The position numbers and the translations under genes are program-made. The notes under the pieces were generated by a model. The model worked only from the letters and a program-made list of their open reading frames with translations. It was not told where the DNA came from and searched no databases. This document shows positions 7,330 to 13,589 of a DNA stretch of 13,589 bases, one piece after another. Each line of letters begins with the position of its first letter. The first letter of the stretch is position 1. The stretch spans positions 1 to 13,589 of the forward strand of contig UQEM01000056.1 of the NCBI GenBank assembly GCA_900540005.1, in the 5' to 3' direction. This stretch comes from an uncultured Ruminococcus sp. (GTDB lineage: Bacteria > Bacillota > Clostridia > Oscillospirales > Ruminococcaceae).

Positions 7330-7500
7330 CTGCAAAGCTTAAAATGAGTTTTGTGCGGGAGCAAAATTAGGCCAAAGTGCACAAAAAACAGGTTAAAAAA
7401 ATTTCAATGTTATTTCTGCGGTAGCTATTGTAATGTTGTAAAAAATATGTTATAATGTACTTAGCGCATTGTGTCCGTAATATCTTTCGGAGCTTTGCAG
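7330..7500. repeat. Imperfect inverted repeat framing the cellobiose phosphorylase promoter
   Basis: CTGCAAAGCT at 7330-7339 is exactly inverted at 7491-7500. Outside each copy the similarity goes on with gaps: CCGCAAACAGCCGC at 7308-7321 against the inverse of 7501-7515 (GCCGCACAGCGGC). The roughly 210-bp segment between the outer ends includes the promoter, so it could be a degenerate miniature element that carries the promoter, or just a folded regulatory region. A smaller perfect 8-bp inverted repeat (7349-7356 with 7379-7386, TTTTGTGC) lies within it, 42 bp before the -35 box. Confidence 0.4.
7428..7456 (+). promoter_or_regulatory. Promoter of cellobiose phosphorylase
   Basis: TTGTAA (7428-7433), a 17-bp spacer and TATAAT (7451-7456) are present. 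The transcript would start near 7463 and have an 80-base leader. The leader contains a small hairpin (GCCGC-TGT-GCGGC, 7503-7515) before the ribosome binding site. Confidence 0.75.
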
Positions 7501-7543
7501 TTGCCGCTGTGCGGCTCTATTAAATAAAAAGGAGTATAAACCT

Positions 7544-10000
7544 ATGAAGTTCGGTTATTTTGACGACGCTAACAAGGAATACGTTATCAATTCCCCCAAA
7601 ACCCCTTATCCGTGGATAAACTACCTCGGAAACCAGGGCTTCTTCTCACTTATTTCAAATACTGCAGGCGGCTACTGCTTCTACAAGGACGCACGTCTCC
7701 GCAGGATCACACGTTACCGCTACAATAATGTCCCGATAGATATGGGCGGACGTTATTTCTACATAAACGATAACGGCACAATATGGAATCCCGGCTGGTC
7801 ACCTGTAAAGACAGAGCTCGATCAGTATGAGTGCCGCCACGGTATGGGCTATACCATTATTACAGGTAAGAAGAACGGACTCAAGGCTGAGGCTACTTTC
7901 TTTGTTCCCCAGAACTACGACGGCGAAGTTCAGCAGGTAGTTCTCACAAATGAGGGCAGCGAGGCTAAGACTTTCAAGTTCTTCTCATTTGCAGAATGGT
8001 GTCTCTGGGACGCTCAGGACGACTGCACAAACTTCCAGAGAAACTTCTCCACAGGTCGTGTTGAGGTAGTTGGCTCTACTATCTACCACAAGACTGAGTA
8101 CCGTGACAGACGTAACCACTATGCATTCTACACCGTAAACGATACTATCGACGGCTACGATACAGACCGCGATTCATTCATCGGTCTTTACAACGGCTTT
8201 GGTGATCCTCAGGCTGTTACAGACGGCAAGGCTACAAATTCCTTTGCTGACGGTTGGTCACCCATTGCTTCACACTACAAGGAGATCACACTTGCTCCCG
8301 GCGAGTCAAAGACTCTCGTTTTCGTTCTCGGCTATGTTGAGAATCCTGAGGACAAGAAGTTTGAGGCTGACGGCGAAACTATCAACAAGGAAAAGGCTCT
8401 CGCAATGATCGAGAAGTACAACACTCCCGAGAAAGTTGCAGCAGGTCTTGCTGAACTCAAGGAAGCATGGGCTAAGCTCCTCGGGATCCTCAACGTTGCT
8501 ACTCCCGATGACAAGGTTGACCGCATGGTCAATATCTGGAACCAGTACCAGTGTATGGTTACTTTCAACCTCTCGCGTTCTGCTTCTTACTTTGAGAGCG
8601 GTATCGGCAGAGGAATGGGCTTCCGTGACTCGAATCAGGATATCCTCGGTTTCGTTCACCAGATCCCTGACAGAGCAAGAGAGCGTCTTATCGACCTCGC
8701 TTCCACACAGCTTCCTGACGGCGGCTGCTATCACCAGTATCAGCCCCTTACAAAGAAGGGCAACTCCGATATCGGCGGCGACTTCTCAGACGATCCGCTG
8801 TGGATGATCCTTTCAGTAGGCTCTTACATTAAGGAAACAGGCGACTGGTCTATCCTTGATGAAATGGTTCCTTACGACAACGATATGGATAAGGCTCAGA
8901 CAATGCTCCAGCACCTTGACGCTTCATTCTATCACATCGTGAACAACCTCGGCCCTCATGGTCTGCCGCTCGCTATGCGTGCTGACTGGAATGACTGTAT
9001 CAACCTCTCATGCTTCTCTGACAAGCCCGGTGAGAGCTTCCAGACATATACAAACCCCAAGTTCGCTGCTGAGGGCGGCTACTCAAAGGTAGCAGAGTCC
9101 GTAATGGTAGCTACACTCTTTACATACACAGGCCCTGCTTATGTTGGCATTCTCCGCCACCTCGGCAAGAATGACGAGGCTGACAAGGCTCAGGCTGAGA
9201 TCGACAAGATGAAGAAGAACGTTATGGAATCTGCTTTCGACGGCGACTGGTTCCTCAGAGCTTACGACGCTAACGGCGAGAAGATGGGCTCCAAGGAGTG
9301 CGAAGAGGGCAAGATCTTCATCGAGCCTCAGGGCTTTGCAGTTATGTCCGAGATCGGTAAGGACGAGGGAGCTGATATCAAGACTCTCAACTCTATCGAC
9401 AAGTACCTCAACACTAAGTACGGTCTCGTACTCAACAATCCTGCTTTCACAAAGTACTACATCCAGTACGGTGAGATCTCTACATACCCCGGCGGATACA
9501 AGGAGAACGCAGGTATCTTCACACACAACAATGCTTGGATCATCTGCGCTGAGGCTTACGCTGGCAGAGGCGACAAGGCATTCGAGTACTACAGCAAGAT
9601 CGCTCCTGCTTTCAATGAGGAGATCTCCGAGCTTCACAAGACAGAGCCTTATGTATACGGTCAGATGATCGCAGGTAAGGACGCAAGCAGATTCGGTGAG
9701 GGCAAGAACTCATGGCTCACAGGTACTGCTGCTTGGAACATGGTTGCAATTTCGCAGTACATTCTCGGAATCCAGCCTGACTTTGACGGACTCAAGGTCG
9801 ATCCTTCCATTCCTCACGAGTGGGACGGCTTCACAGCTACACGTCAGTTCCGCGGAGCTACATACAACATCACAGTCAAGAATCCCGACCACGTTTGCAA
9901 GGGCGTAAAGGCTATGACTGTTGACGGCAAGGCTGTTGACGGCAACGTTATCCCCGTTTGCGACGGCGGCGTTCACGAAGTTGAAGTTGTTCTCGGCTAA
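7544..10000 (+). CDS. Cellobiose phosphorylase, GH94
   Basis: Splits cellobiose with inorganic phosphate into alpha-glucose 1-phosphate and glucose in the cytoplasm, saving an ATP over hydrolysis. The 818-residue length is right for the family. Almost every block matches my memory of the C. thermocellum enzyme: the [15 protein letters not shown] start, [10 protein letters not shown] and the Arg/Tyr-rich strand after it (about 38-62), [21 protein letters not shown] (about 348-368), RADWNDC at 479-485 with the catalytic general-acid Asp (D481 or D484), and [17 protein letters not shown] with HNNAWI (about 642-665). No signal peptide is present. The start has AAAGGAG 9 bases upstream. It has its own promoter and terminator, so it is probably transcribed alone. 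Lys is nearly always AAG, Asn mostly AAC, Gly mostly GGC and Ala often GCT, a bias stronger than in the neighbours that suggests high expression. Cellodextrin or other beta-glucoside phosphorylases of GH94 are the alternative, but less likely. Confidence 0.96.
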   Translation: MKFGYFDDANKEYVINSPKTPYPWINYLGNQGFFSLISNTAGGYCFYKDARLRRITRYRYNNVPIDMGGRYFYINDNGTIWNPGWSPVKTELDQYECRHGMGYTIITGKKNGLKAEATFFVPQNYDGEVQQVVLTNEGSEAKTFKFFSFAEWCLWDAQDDCTNFQRNFSTGRVEVVGSTIYHKTEYRDRRNHYAFYTVNDTIDGYDTDRDSFIGLYNGFGDPQAVTDGKATNSFADGWSPIASHYKEITLAPGESKTLVFVLGYVENPEDKKFEADGETINKEKALAMIEKYNTPEKVAAGLAELKEAWAKLLGILNVATPDDKVDRMVNIWNQYQCMVTFNLSRSASYFESGIGRGMGFRDSNQDILGFVHQIPDRARERLIDLASTQLPDGGCYHQYQPLTKKGNSDIGGDFSDDPLWMILSVGSYIKETGDWSILDEMVPYDNDMDKAQTMLQHLDASFYHIVNNLGPHGLPLAMRADWNDCINLSCFSDKPGESFQTYTNPKFAAEGGYSKVAESVMVATLFTYTGPAYVGILRHLGKNDEADKAQAEIDKMKKNVMESAFDGDWFLRAYDANGEKMGSKECEEGKIFIEPQGFAVMSEIGKDEGADIKTLNSIDKYLNTKYGLVLNNPAFTKYYIQYGEISTYPGGYKENAGIFTHNNAWIICAEAYAGRGDKAFEYYSKIAPAFNEEISELHKTEPYVYGQMIAGKDASRFGEGKNSWLTGTAAWNMVAISQYILGIQPDFDGLKVDPSIPHEWDGFTATRQFRGATYNITVKNPDHVCKGVKAMTVDGKAVDGNVIPVCDGGVHEVEVVLG

Positions 10001-10020
10001 TAACTTATAATAATGCAATA

Positions 10021-10054
10021 AAGAGCGGATTCTTCTGAATCCGCTCTTAGTTTT
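10021..10054 (+). terminator. Terminator after cellobiose phosphorylase
   Basis: A perfect 12-bp stem (10021-10032 with 10037-10048) has a 4-nt loop TTCT, followed by AGTTTT. It begins 21 bases after the stop codon. Confidence 0.88.
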
Positions 10055-10095
10055 ACACACTTTGCCCCAAACCTAACCAAAGGCTCTGCATTTAT

Positions 10096-10107
10096 GATCC
10101 TACTATT
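10096..10107 (-). repeat. AATA-A/G-TAGGATC motif, copy 2 (inverted)
   Basis: This is the reverse complement of the motif at 7282-7293 with one mismatch. Just before it, GGCTCTGCA (10082-10090) resembles GGCTTTGCA at 13566-13574, which again is followed by a similar ATC-containing stretch. It could be part of the same dispersed repeat. Confidence 0.4.
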
Positions 10108-10123
10108 AGTTAAAAAGACTTTT

Positions 10124-10152
10124 TTGACAGAACAACAGCGGATATTTATAAA
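10124..10152 (+). promoter_or_regulatory. Upstream tandem promoter (P1) of valS
   Basis: TTGACA (10124-10129), a 17-bp spacer and TATAAA (10147-10152) fit a sigma-A promoter. It lies 56 bp before a second consensus promoter. A transcript from here would carry about 60 more bases before the T-box. Confidence 0.65.
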
Positions 10153-10179
10153 TTTGCTCTTTCTTGTTTTTCAAATTGC

Positions 10180-10208
10180 TTGACATTCTGCGCGAAATTG
10201 TGTATAAT
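10180..10208 (+). promoter_or_regulatory. Main promoter (P2) of the valS T-box transcript
   Basis: TTGACA (10180-10185), a 17-bp spacer and TATAAT (10203-10208) form an exact consensus promoter. Transcription would start near 10215, just before Stem I of the T-box. Confidence 0.92.
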
Positions 10209-10220
10209 GGAAACGTATTA

Positions 10221-10454
10221 AAAGCGATGAAAAAGAGGAGTACGCATACTGCCGATTTTCAGAGAGCCGCCGTGTGGTGCGAGGCGGTATGAGGAGTGCG
10301 CGGAAGTAGCTTTGGAGCTCCGTCGGTGAATTTTCAGTAAGCGGCGGCGTGTTCTCACGTTACAGAGACAAGAGTGCGGAGCCTGTGCTCCGAATTCAGG
10401 TGGTAACACGGACATTTCGTTCGCCCTGAGCCTTGACGGTTCGGGGCGTTTTTT
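10221..10454 (+). ncRNA. T-box leader controlling valine-tRNA ligase
   Basis: This riboswitch senses uncharged tRNA-Val and lets transcription continue into valS. In Stem I, AGTA (10239-10242) faces GAA (10303-10305), the loop-E pairing, and the next triplet GTA (10306-10308) is a valine codon in the specifier position. CGCA (10243-10246) pairs with TGCG (10297-10300). The distal arm holds CAGAGAGCC (10260-10268) and a CCGCC/GGCGG helix. Stem III is CGGAGC/GCTCCG (10377-10392). The T-box core is AGGTGGTAACACG (10398-10410); its TGGT (10401-10404) can pair with the ACCA end of tRNA-Val. The antiterminator uses CAGG/CCTG and ACG/CGT (10397-10400 with 10425-10428; 10408-10410 with 10418-10420) and overlaps the left arm of the terminator, so the two folds exclude each other. 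Confidence 0.93.
10422..10454 (+). terminator. T-box regulated terminator
   Basis: An 11-bp stem (10422-10432 with 10438-10448, two G-U pairs) with a TTGAC loop is followed by six T residues (10449-10454). Its left arm contains the CCCTG that the antiterminator needs. It lies 36 bases before the valS start codon. Confidence 0.92.
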
Positions 10455-10490
10455 ATGCACGAACCAATTTTACCATAAGGAGAGAAATAA

Positions 10491-13112
10491 ATGGCAAAAG
10501 AACTTGCAAAAGCTTATGACCCCAAGTCCTTCGAGGACAGGATCTATGCTGAGTGGAACGACAAGGGCTGCTTCAGAGCAGAGGCTGACCCGAAAAAAAC
10601 TCCCTACACGATAGTTATCCCCCCCCCGAACATCACGGGACAGCTCCACATGGGACACGCCCTCGATGAGACTTTGCAGGATATCCTCATCCGTTACAAG
10701 CGAATGAGCGGATATTCGGCACTGTGGCTTCCCGGAACAGACCACGCAGCTATCGCAACAGAGGCTAAGATAGTTGAGGCTATGCGCAAAGAGGGTATCA
10801 AGAAAGAGGATCTCGGACGCGAAGGCTTCATGAAGCGCGCATGGGAATGGAAAAAGCAGTACGGCGGACGCATTGTTGAACAGCTCAAAAAGCTCGGCTC
10901 GTCATGCGACTGGTCAAGAGAGCGCTTTACAATGGACGAGGGCTGCTCAAAGGCGGTCAAGGAGGTTTTCGTAAAGTACTACGAAAAAGGTCTGATTTAC
11001 CGCGGCGAGCGTATAATCAACTGGTGTCCGAAATGCAGGACTTCGCTTTCCGATGCTGAGGTAACATACGAGGATCAGGCAGGACACTTCTGGCATCTCC
11101 GCTATAAGATAAAGGATACGGACGATTACCTTGAACTTGCAACAACTCGTCCCGAAACGCTCCTCGGCGATACGGCAGTTGCAGTAAACCCGAATGACGA
11201 GCGCTATAAATCTCTTGTCGGCAAGACAGTTATTCTTCCGCTCGTTCACCGTGAGATACCGATCGTTGCGGACGATTACGTTGAAATGGATTTCGGAACA
11301 GGTGTAGTTAAGATAACTCCTGCCCACGACCCGAATGACTTTGAGGTAGGCCGCCGCCATGACCTTCCCGTTATCAACGTTATGAACGATGACGCTACTA
11401 TCGTAGACGATTACCCGAAGTACGCAGGAATGGATCGCTACGAGGCAAGAAAGGCTATCGTTGAGGATCTCAGGGCTGAGGGCGCACTTGTTGAGATCGA
11501 GGAATACAGCCACAATGTCGGAACCTGCTACCGCTGCGGAACTACCGTAGAGCCCAAGGTATCGACACAGTGGTTCGTTAAGATGAAGCCGCTGGCACAG
11601 CCTGCGATCGACGCGGTAAAGAACGGCGAGACAAAGTTCGTTCCCGAGCGTTTTGACAAGATATACTTCCACTGGCTTGAAAATATCAAGGACTGGTGCA
11701 TTTCCCGTCAGATATGGTGGGGACATCAGATACCCGCATTCTACTGTGACGAGTGCGGAGAAATGACAGTGACCAAGGAGAGCAGCGCGGTATGCCCGAA
11801 GTGCGGCAAGCCCATGAGACAGGATCCCGATACTCTCGATACATGGTTCAGCTCGGCTCTGTGGCCGTTCTCAACTCTCGGCTGGCCCGACAATACCGAG
11901 GATCTCAAATACTTCTACCCGACAAATACCCTCGTAACAGGCTATGATATCATCTTCTTCTGGGTTATCAGAATGATGTTCAGCGGACTTGAAAACATGG
12001 GAAAAGTTCCGTTTGATACAGTCCTCATTCACGGACTTGTCCGCGACTCTCAGGGACGCAAGATGTCCAAGTCGCTCGGCAACGGCATTGATCCGCTGGA
12101 GATAATCGACGAATACGGCGCAGACGCACTCCGCTTCATGCTCGCGACAGGCAACTCGCCCGGAAACGATATGCGCTACATTGACGATAAGGTCAAGGCT
12201 GCGCGCAATTTCGCGAACAAGCTTTGGAACGCTTCACGTTTCATCATGATGAATCTCCCCGAGGACTTTGAGTTCAAGGGACTCCCCGCAGACCTTGAGC
12301 TTGAGGACAAGTGGCTCGTAAACAAGTTCAACCGTCTTGCAAAGGAAGTCGGCGAGAACCTCGACAAGTACGAGCTTGGTATCGCTTCACAGAAGATCTA
12401 CGACTTTATCTGGGACATTTACTGCGACTGGTACATTGAGCTTACAAAGCCGAGAATTCAGGCAGGCGGCGAGACAAAGGAAAAGGCACAGGCAGTACTC
12501 GTCTGGGCAATGGAGGGAATGTTAAAGCTTCTCCACCCGTTCATGCCTTTCATCACAGAGGAGATATGGCAGGTTCTCACAGACGGCAGATCAATGCTCA
12601 TTCTTGAGACATACCCGACATATGACGAAAAGATCGACTTCTCTGCGGAGGAGAGCGACTTTGAAAAGGTCATCTCGGCAATAAAGGCTGTAAGAAACGT
12701 CCGCACGGAAATGAACGTTCCGCCGTCGGTAAAGGCAAAGCTTTTCATCGAGACCGCAGAGCCGCAGATATACAACAACTGCTCGCTCTTTTTCGAGAAG
12801 CTTGCATCTGCATCGGCGATAGAGACAGGCAGCAGCTTTGAGCACGAGAACTGTGCAAATGCCGTTACCGACTCGGCAAGGATCTTCATACCGCTTGACG
12901 AACTTGTTGACAAGGAGAAGGAACTTGCACGTCTTGACAAGGAACGCGCAAAGGTTCAGAAGGATATCGACTTCCTCAGCGGAAAGCTCAATAATCAGGG
13001 CTTTATCGCGAAAGCTCCCGCACAGCTTATCGAGGCCGAAAAGGCAAAGCTTGCAAAGGCAGAGGAGAAAATGGTTAAGATCATGCAGTCTATCGAGGCA
13101 TATAAGAAGTAA
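10491..13112 (+). CDS. valS: Valine-tRNA ligase
   Basis: Attaches valine to tRNA-Val, with editing of mischarged threonine by the CP1 domain. The 873-residue length is typical. Class I signatures are clear: the PPPNITG lead-in and HMGH at 53-56 (HIGH motif), and KMSKS at 524-528. Between them the CP1 editing insertion spans roughly 190-340, with TTRPETLLGDTAVAV near 218-232. Two Cys-pair sites that may bind zinc are present: C346/C349, and C419/C422 with C435/C438. The anticodon-binding helical domain follows the KMSKS loop, and the last 65 residues form the tRNA-binding coiled coil usual for ValRS. AAGGAG lies about 9 bases before the ATG. The gene is controlled by the T-box leader and is followed after 24 bp by the Dabb gene. 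A run of nine C (10619-10627) encodes the PPP motif without breaking the frame. Confidence 0.98.
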   Translation: MAKELAKAYDPKSFEDRIYAEWNDKGCFRAEADPKKTPYTIVIPPPNITGQLHMGHALDETLQDILIRYKRMSGYSALWLPGTDHAAIATEAKIVEAMRKEGIKKEDLGREGFMKRAWEWKKQYGGRIVEQLKKLGSSCDWSRERFTMDEGCSKAVKEVFVKYYEKGLIYRGERIINWCPKCRTSLSDAEVTYEDQAGHFWHLRYKIKDTDDYLELATTRPETLLGDTAVAVNPNDERYKSLVGKTVILPLVHREIPIVADDYVEMDFGTGVVKITPAHDPNDFEVGRRHDLPVINVMNDDATIVDDYPKYAGMDRYEARKAIVEDLRAEGALVEIEEYSHNVGTCYRCGTTVEPKVSTQWFVKMKPLAQPAIDAVKNGETKFVPERFDKIYFHWLENIKDWCISRQIWWGHQIPAFYCDECGEMTVTKESSAVCPKCGKPMRQDPDTLDTWFSSALWPFSTLGWPDNTEDLKYFYPTNTLVTGYDIIFFWVIRMMFSGLENMGKVPFDTVLIHGLVRDSQGRKMSKSLGNGIDPLEIIDEYGADALRFMLATGNSPGNDMRYIDDKVKAARNFANKLWNASRFIMMNLPEDFEFKGLPADLELEDKWLVNKFNRLAKEVGENLDKYELGIASQKIYDFIWDIYCDWYIELTKPRIQAGGETKEKAQAVLVWAMEGMLKLLHPFMPFITEEIWQVLTDGRSMLILETYPTYDEKIDFSAEESDFEKVISAIKAVRNVRTEMNVPPSVKAKLFIETAEPQIYNNCSLFFEKLASASAIETGSSFEHENCANAVTDSARIFIPLDELVDKEKELARLDKERAKVQKDIDFLSGKLNNQGFIAKAPAQLIEAEKAKLAKAEEKMVKIMQSIEAYKK

Positions 13113-13136
13113 TTTCAGACTGAAAGGAGAATTGCT

Positions 13137-13439
13137 ATGATAAAGCATATTGTAATGTTCAAGCTCATGGACGCTGAGGGCAGAACGGAGTACGAAAACG
13201 CAGTTGAGGCGCAGAAGCGCTTTGAGAACGTTATCGCAAATGTTCCGCAGCTCAAAAAGGGCGAGATCGTCATCAACTCAAAGGACGCTCCGCAGGACAA
13301 CTACACTATCTCACTTCTGTGTGATTTCGAGAATATCGACGACCTCAATGCATATCAGGTTCACCCTGCGCACGTTGAGTTCGGCAAGTTTATCGGCACG
13401 GTGAAAACAGCACGCGCCTGCATTGACTACGAATATTGA
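13137..13439 (+). CDS. Dabb-domain (stress-responsive alpha/beta barrel) protein
   Basis: This 100-residue protein fits the Dabb family, a dimeric ferredoxin-like alpha/beta barrel, along its whole length. It starts with the typical MIKHIVMFKL strand, has a helix near 18-33, a central strand (YTISLLCDFEN) and the HPAHVEF motif (about 76-82), and ends in a CIDYEY strand. Members of the family are found in plants and bacteria. Most bacterial ones have no known reaction, so no function is assigned here. AAAGGAG lies about 7 bases before the ATG. Only 24 bp separate it from valS and a terminator follows it, so it is probably the last gene of the T-box-controlled transcript, although no functional link to valine charging is evident. 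Confidence 0.9.
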   Translation: MIKHIVMFKLMDAEGRTEYENAVEAQKRFENVIANVPQLKKGEIVINSKDAPQDNYTISLLCDFENIDDLNAYQVHPAHVEFGKFIGTVKTARACIDYEY

Positions 13440-13443
13440 TAAA

Positions 13444-13466
13444 AGGGGCGGAAATTTTCCGCCCTT
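13444..13466 (+). terminator. Terminator hairpin after the Dabb gene
   Basis: A 10-bp stem (13444-13453 with 13457-13466, one G-U pair) with a 3-nt loop starts 4 bases after the stop. The tail is only weakly U-rich. Its core GGGGCGG is nearly the same as in the hairpin at 7245-7268. Confidence 0.78.
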
Positions 13467-13533
13467 ATCACTTAGAGCGTTTTTACATAAAAATGAAATG
13501 CACGGCTTTTCGGCATAATTTCACGCCAACAGC

Positions 13534-13589
13534 GTTAAGGCAACACCGCACAAAGCCCGCCTGACGGCTTTGCACTGAATCTGCTTGCA
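13534..13589. repeat. Possible dispersed repeat end, cut by the window
   Basis: Bases 13539-13560 (GGCAACACCGCACAAAGCCCGC) resemble 7300-7321 with small gaps. A 7-bp hairpin (13551-13557 with 13566-13572, CAAAGCC/GGCTTTG) follows. GGCTTTGCA at 13566-13574 also resembles 10082-10090. The rest of 13467-13589 has no gene that I can support. Confidence 0.4.

Noticed and set aside
9083..9637. 184-codon minus-strand frame inside cellobiose phosphorylase
   Set aside because: A shadow caused by the strong codon bias of the gene on the other strand; the Ser/Leu/Val-rich product is typical of antisense frames.
10218..10460. 80-codon minus-strand frame over the valS leader
   Set aside because: The region is explained completely by the T-box structure, and the Arg/Ser-rich product looks non-coding.
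10947..11726. 259-codon minus-strand frame inside valS
   Set aside because: It is fully antisense to a conserved part of ValRS and has no promoter, ribosome site or recognisable motif.

Overview
The window looks like a chromosomal piece from a low-to-mid-GC Bacillota in the Ruminococcus-like Oscillospiraceae. This rests on near-consensus sigma-A promoters, AGGAGG-type ribosome binding sites, a T-box leader on valS, a cellobiose phosphorylase that closely resembles what I remember of the Clostridium thermocellum enzyme, and short GC-rich terminators with weak U tails. Genus level is inference. I see no phage, transposase, CRISPR, tRNA or rRNA genes.

Region 1 (about 1-4650) holds four putative membrane-linked proteins, three of which carry cytoplasmic zinc-binding modules. 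On the plus strand, a zinc-ribbon protein with four membrane segments (231-1574) has its own strong promoter. Facing it is a minus-strand operon of three genes: a tail-anchored double zinc-ribbon protein (TTG start at 4609), a secreted/membrane TPM-domain protein with a Gly/His-rich tail, and a RING-like zinc-finger protein with a DUF2628-like membrane part. The two units converge on one bidirectional terminator at 1579-1618. This is the least understood part of the window and the best candidate for a poorly described membrane system.

Region 2 (about 4650-7270) starts with a divergent promoter region. A perfect 17-bp inverted repeat lies almost exactly midway between the minus-strand operon promoter and a fully consensus promoter for citrate synthase. 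Citrate synthase is followed after 27 bp by an aldose 1-epimerase-like protein and a terminator hairpin.

Region 3 (about 7270-10060) is a single-gene unit: cellobiose phosphorylase (GH94) with its own promoter, a 5' UTR hairpin and a terminator. Its codon use is visibly more biased than that of the neighbours, which suggests high expression. Together with the epimerase it points to intracellular use of cellobiose taken up from cellulose breakdown.

Region 4 (about 10060-13470) is valine-tRNA ligase under a T-box leader (GTA specifier, TGGT acceptor-binding bases, terminator/antiterminator), served by two tandem consensus-like promoters. A 100-aa Dabb-domain protein follows, then a terminator hairpin. 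The last 120 bases have no gene. They hold a hairpin sequence that partly matches other intergenic segments here and may belong to a dispersed repeat family.
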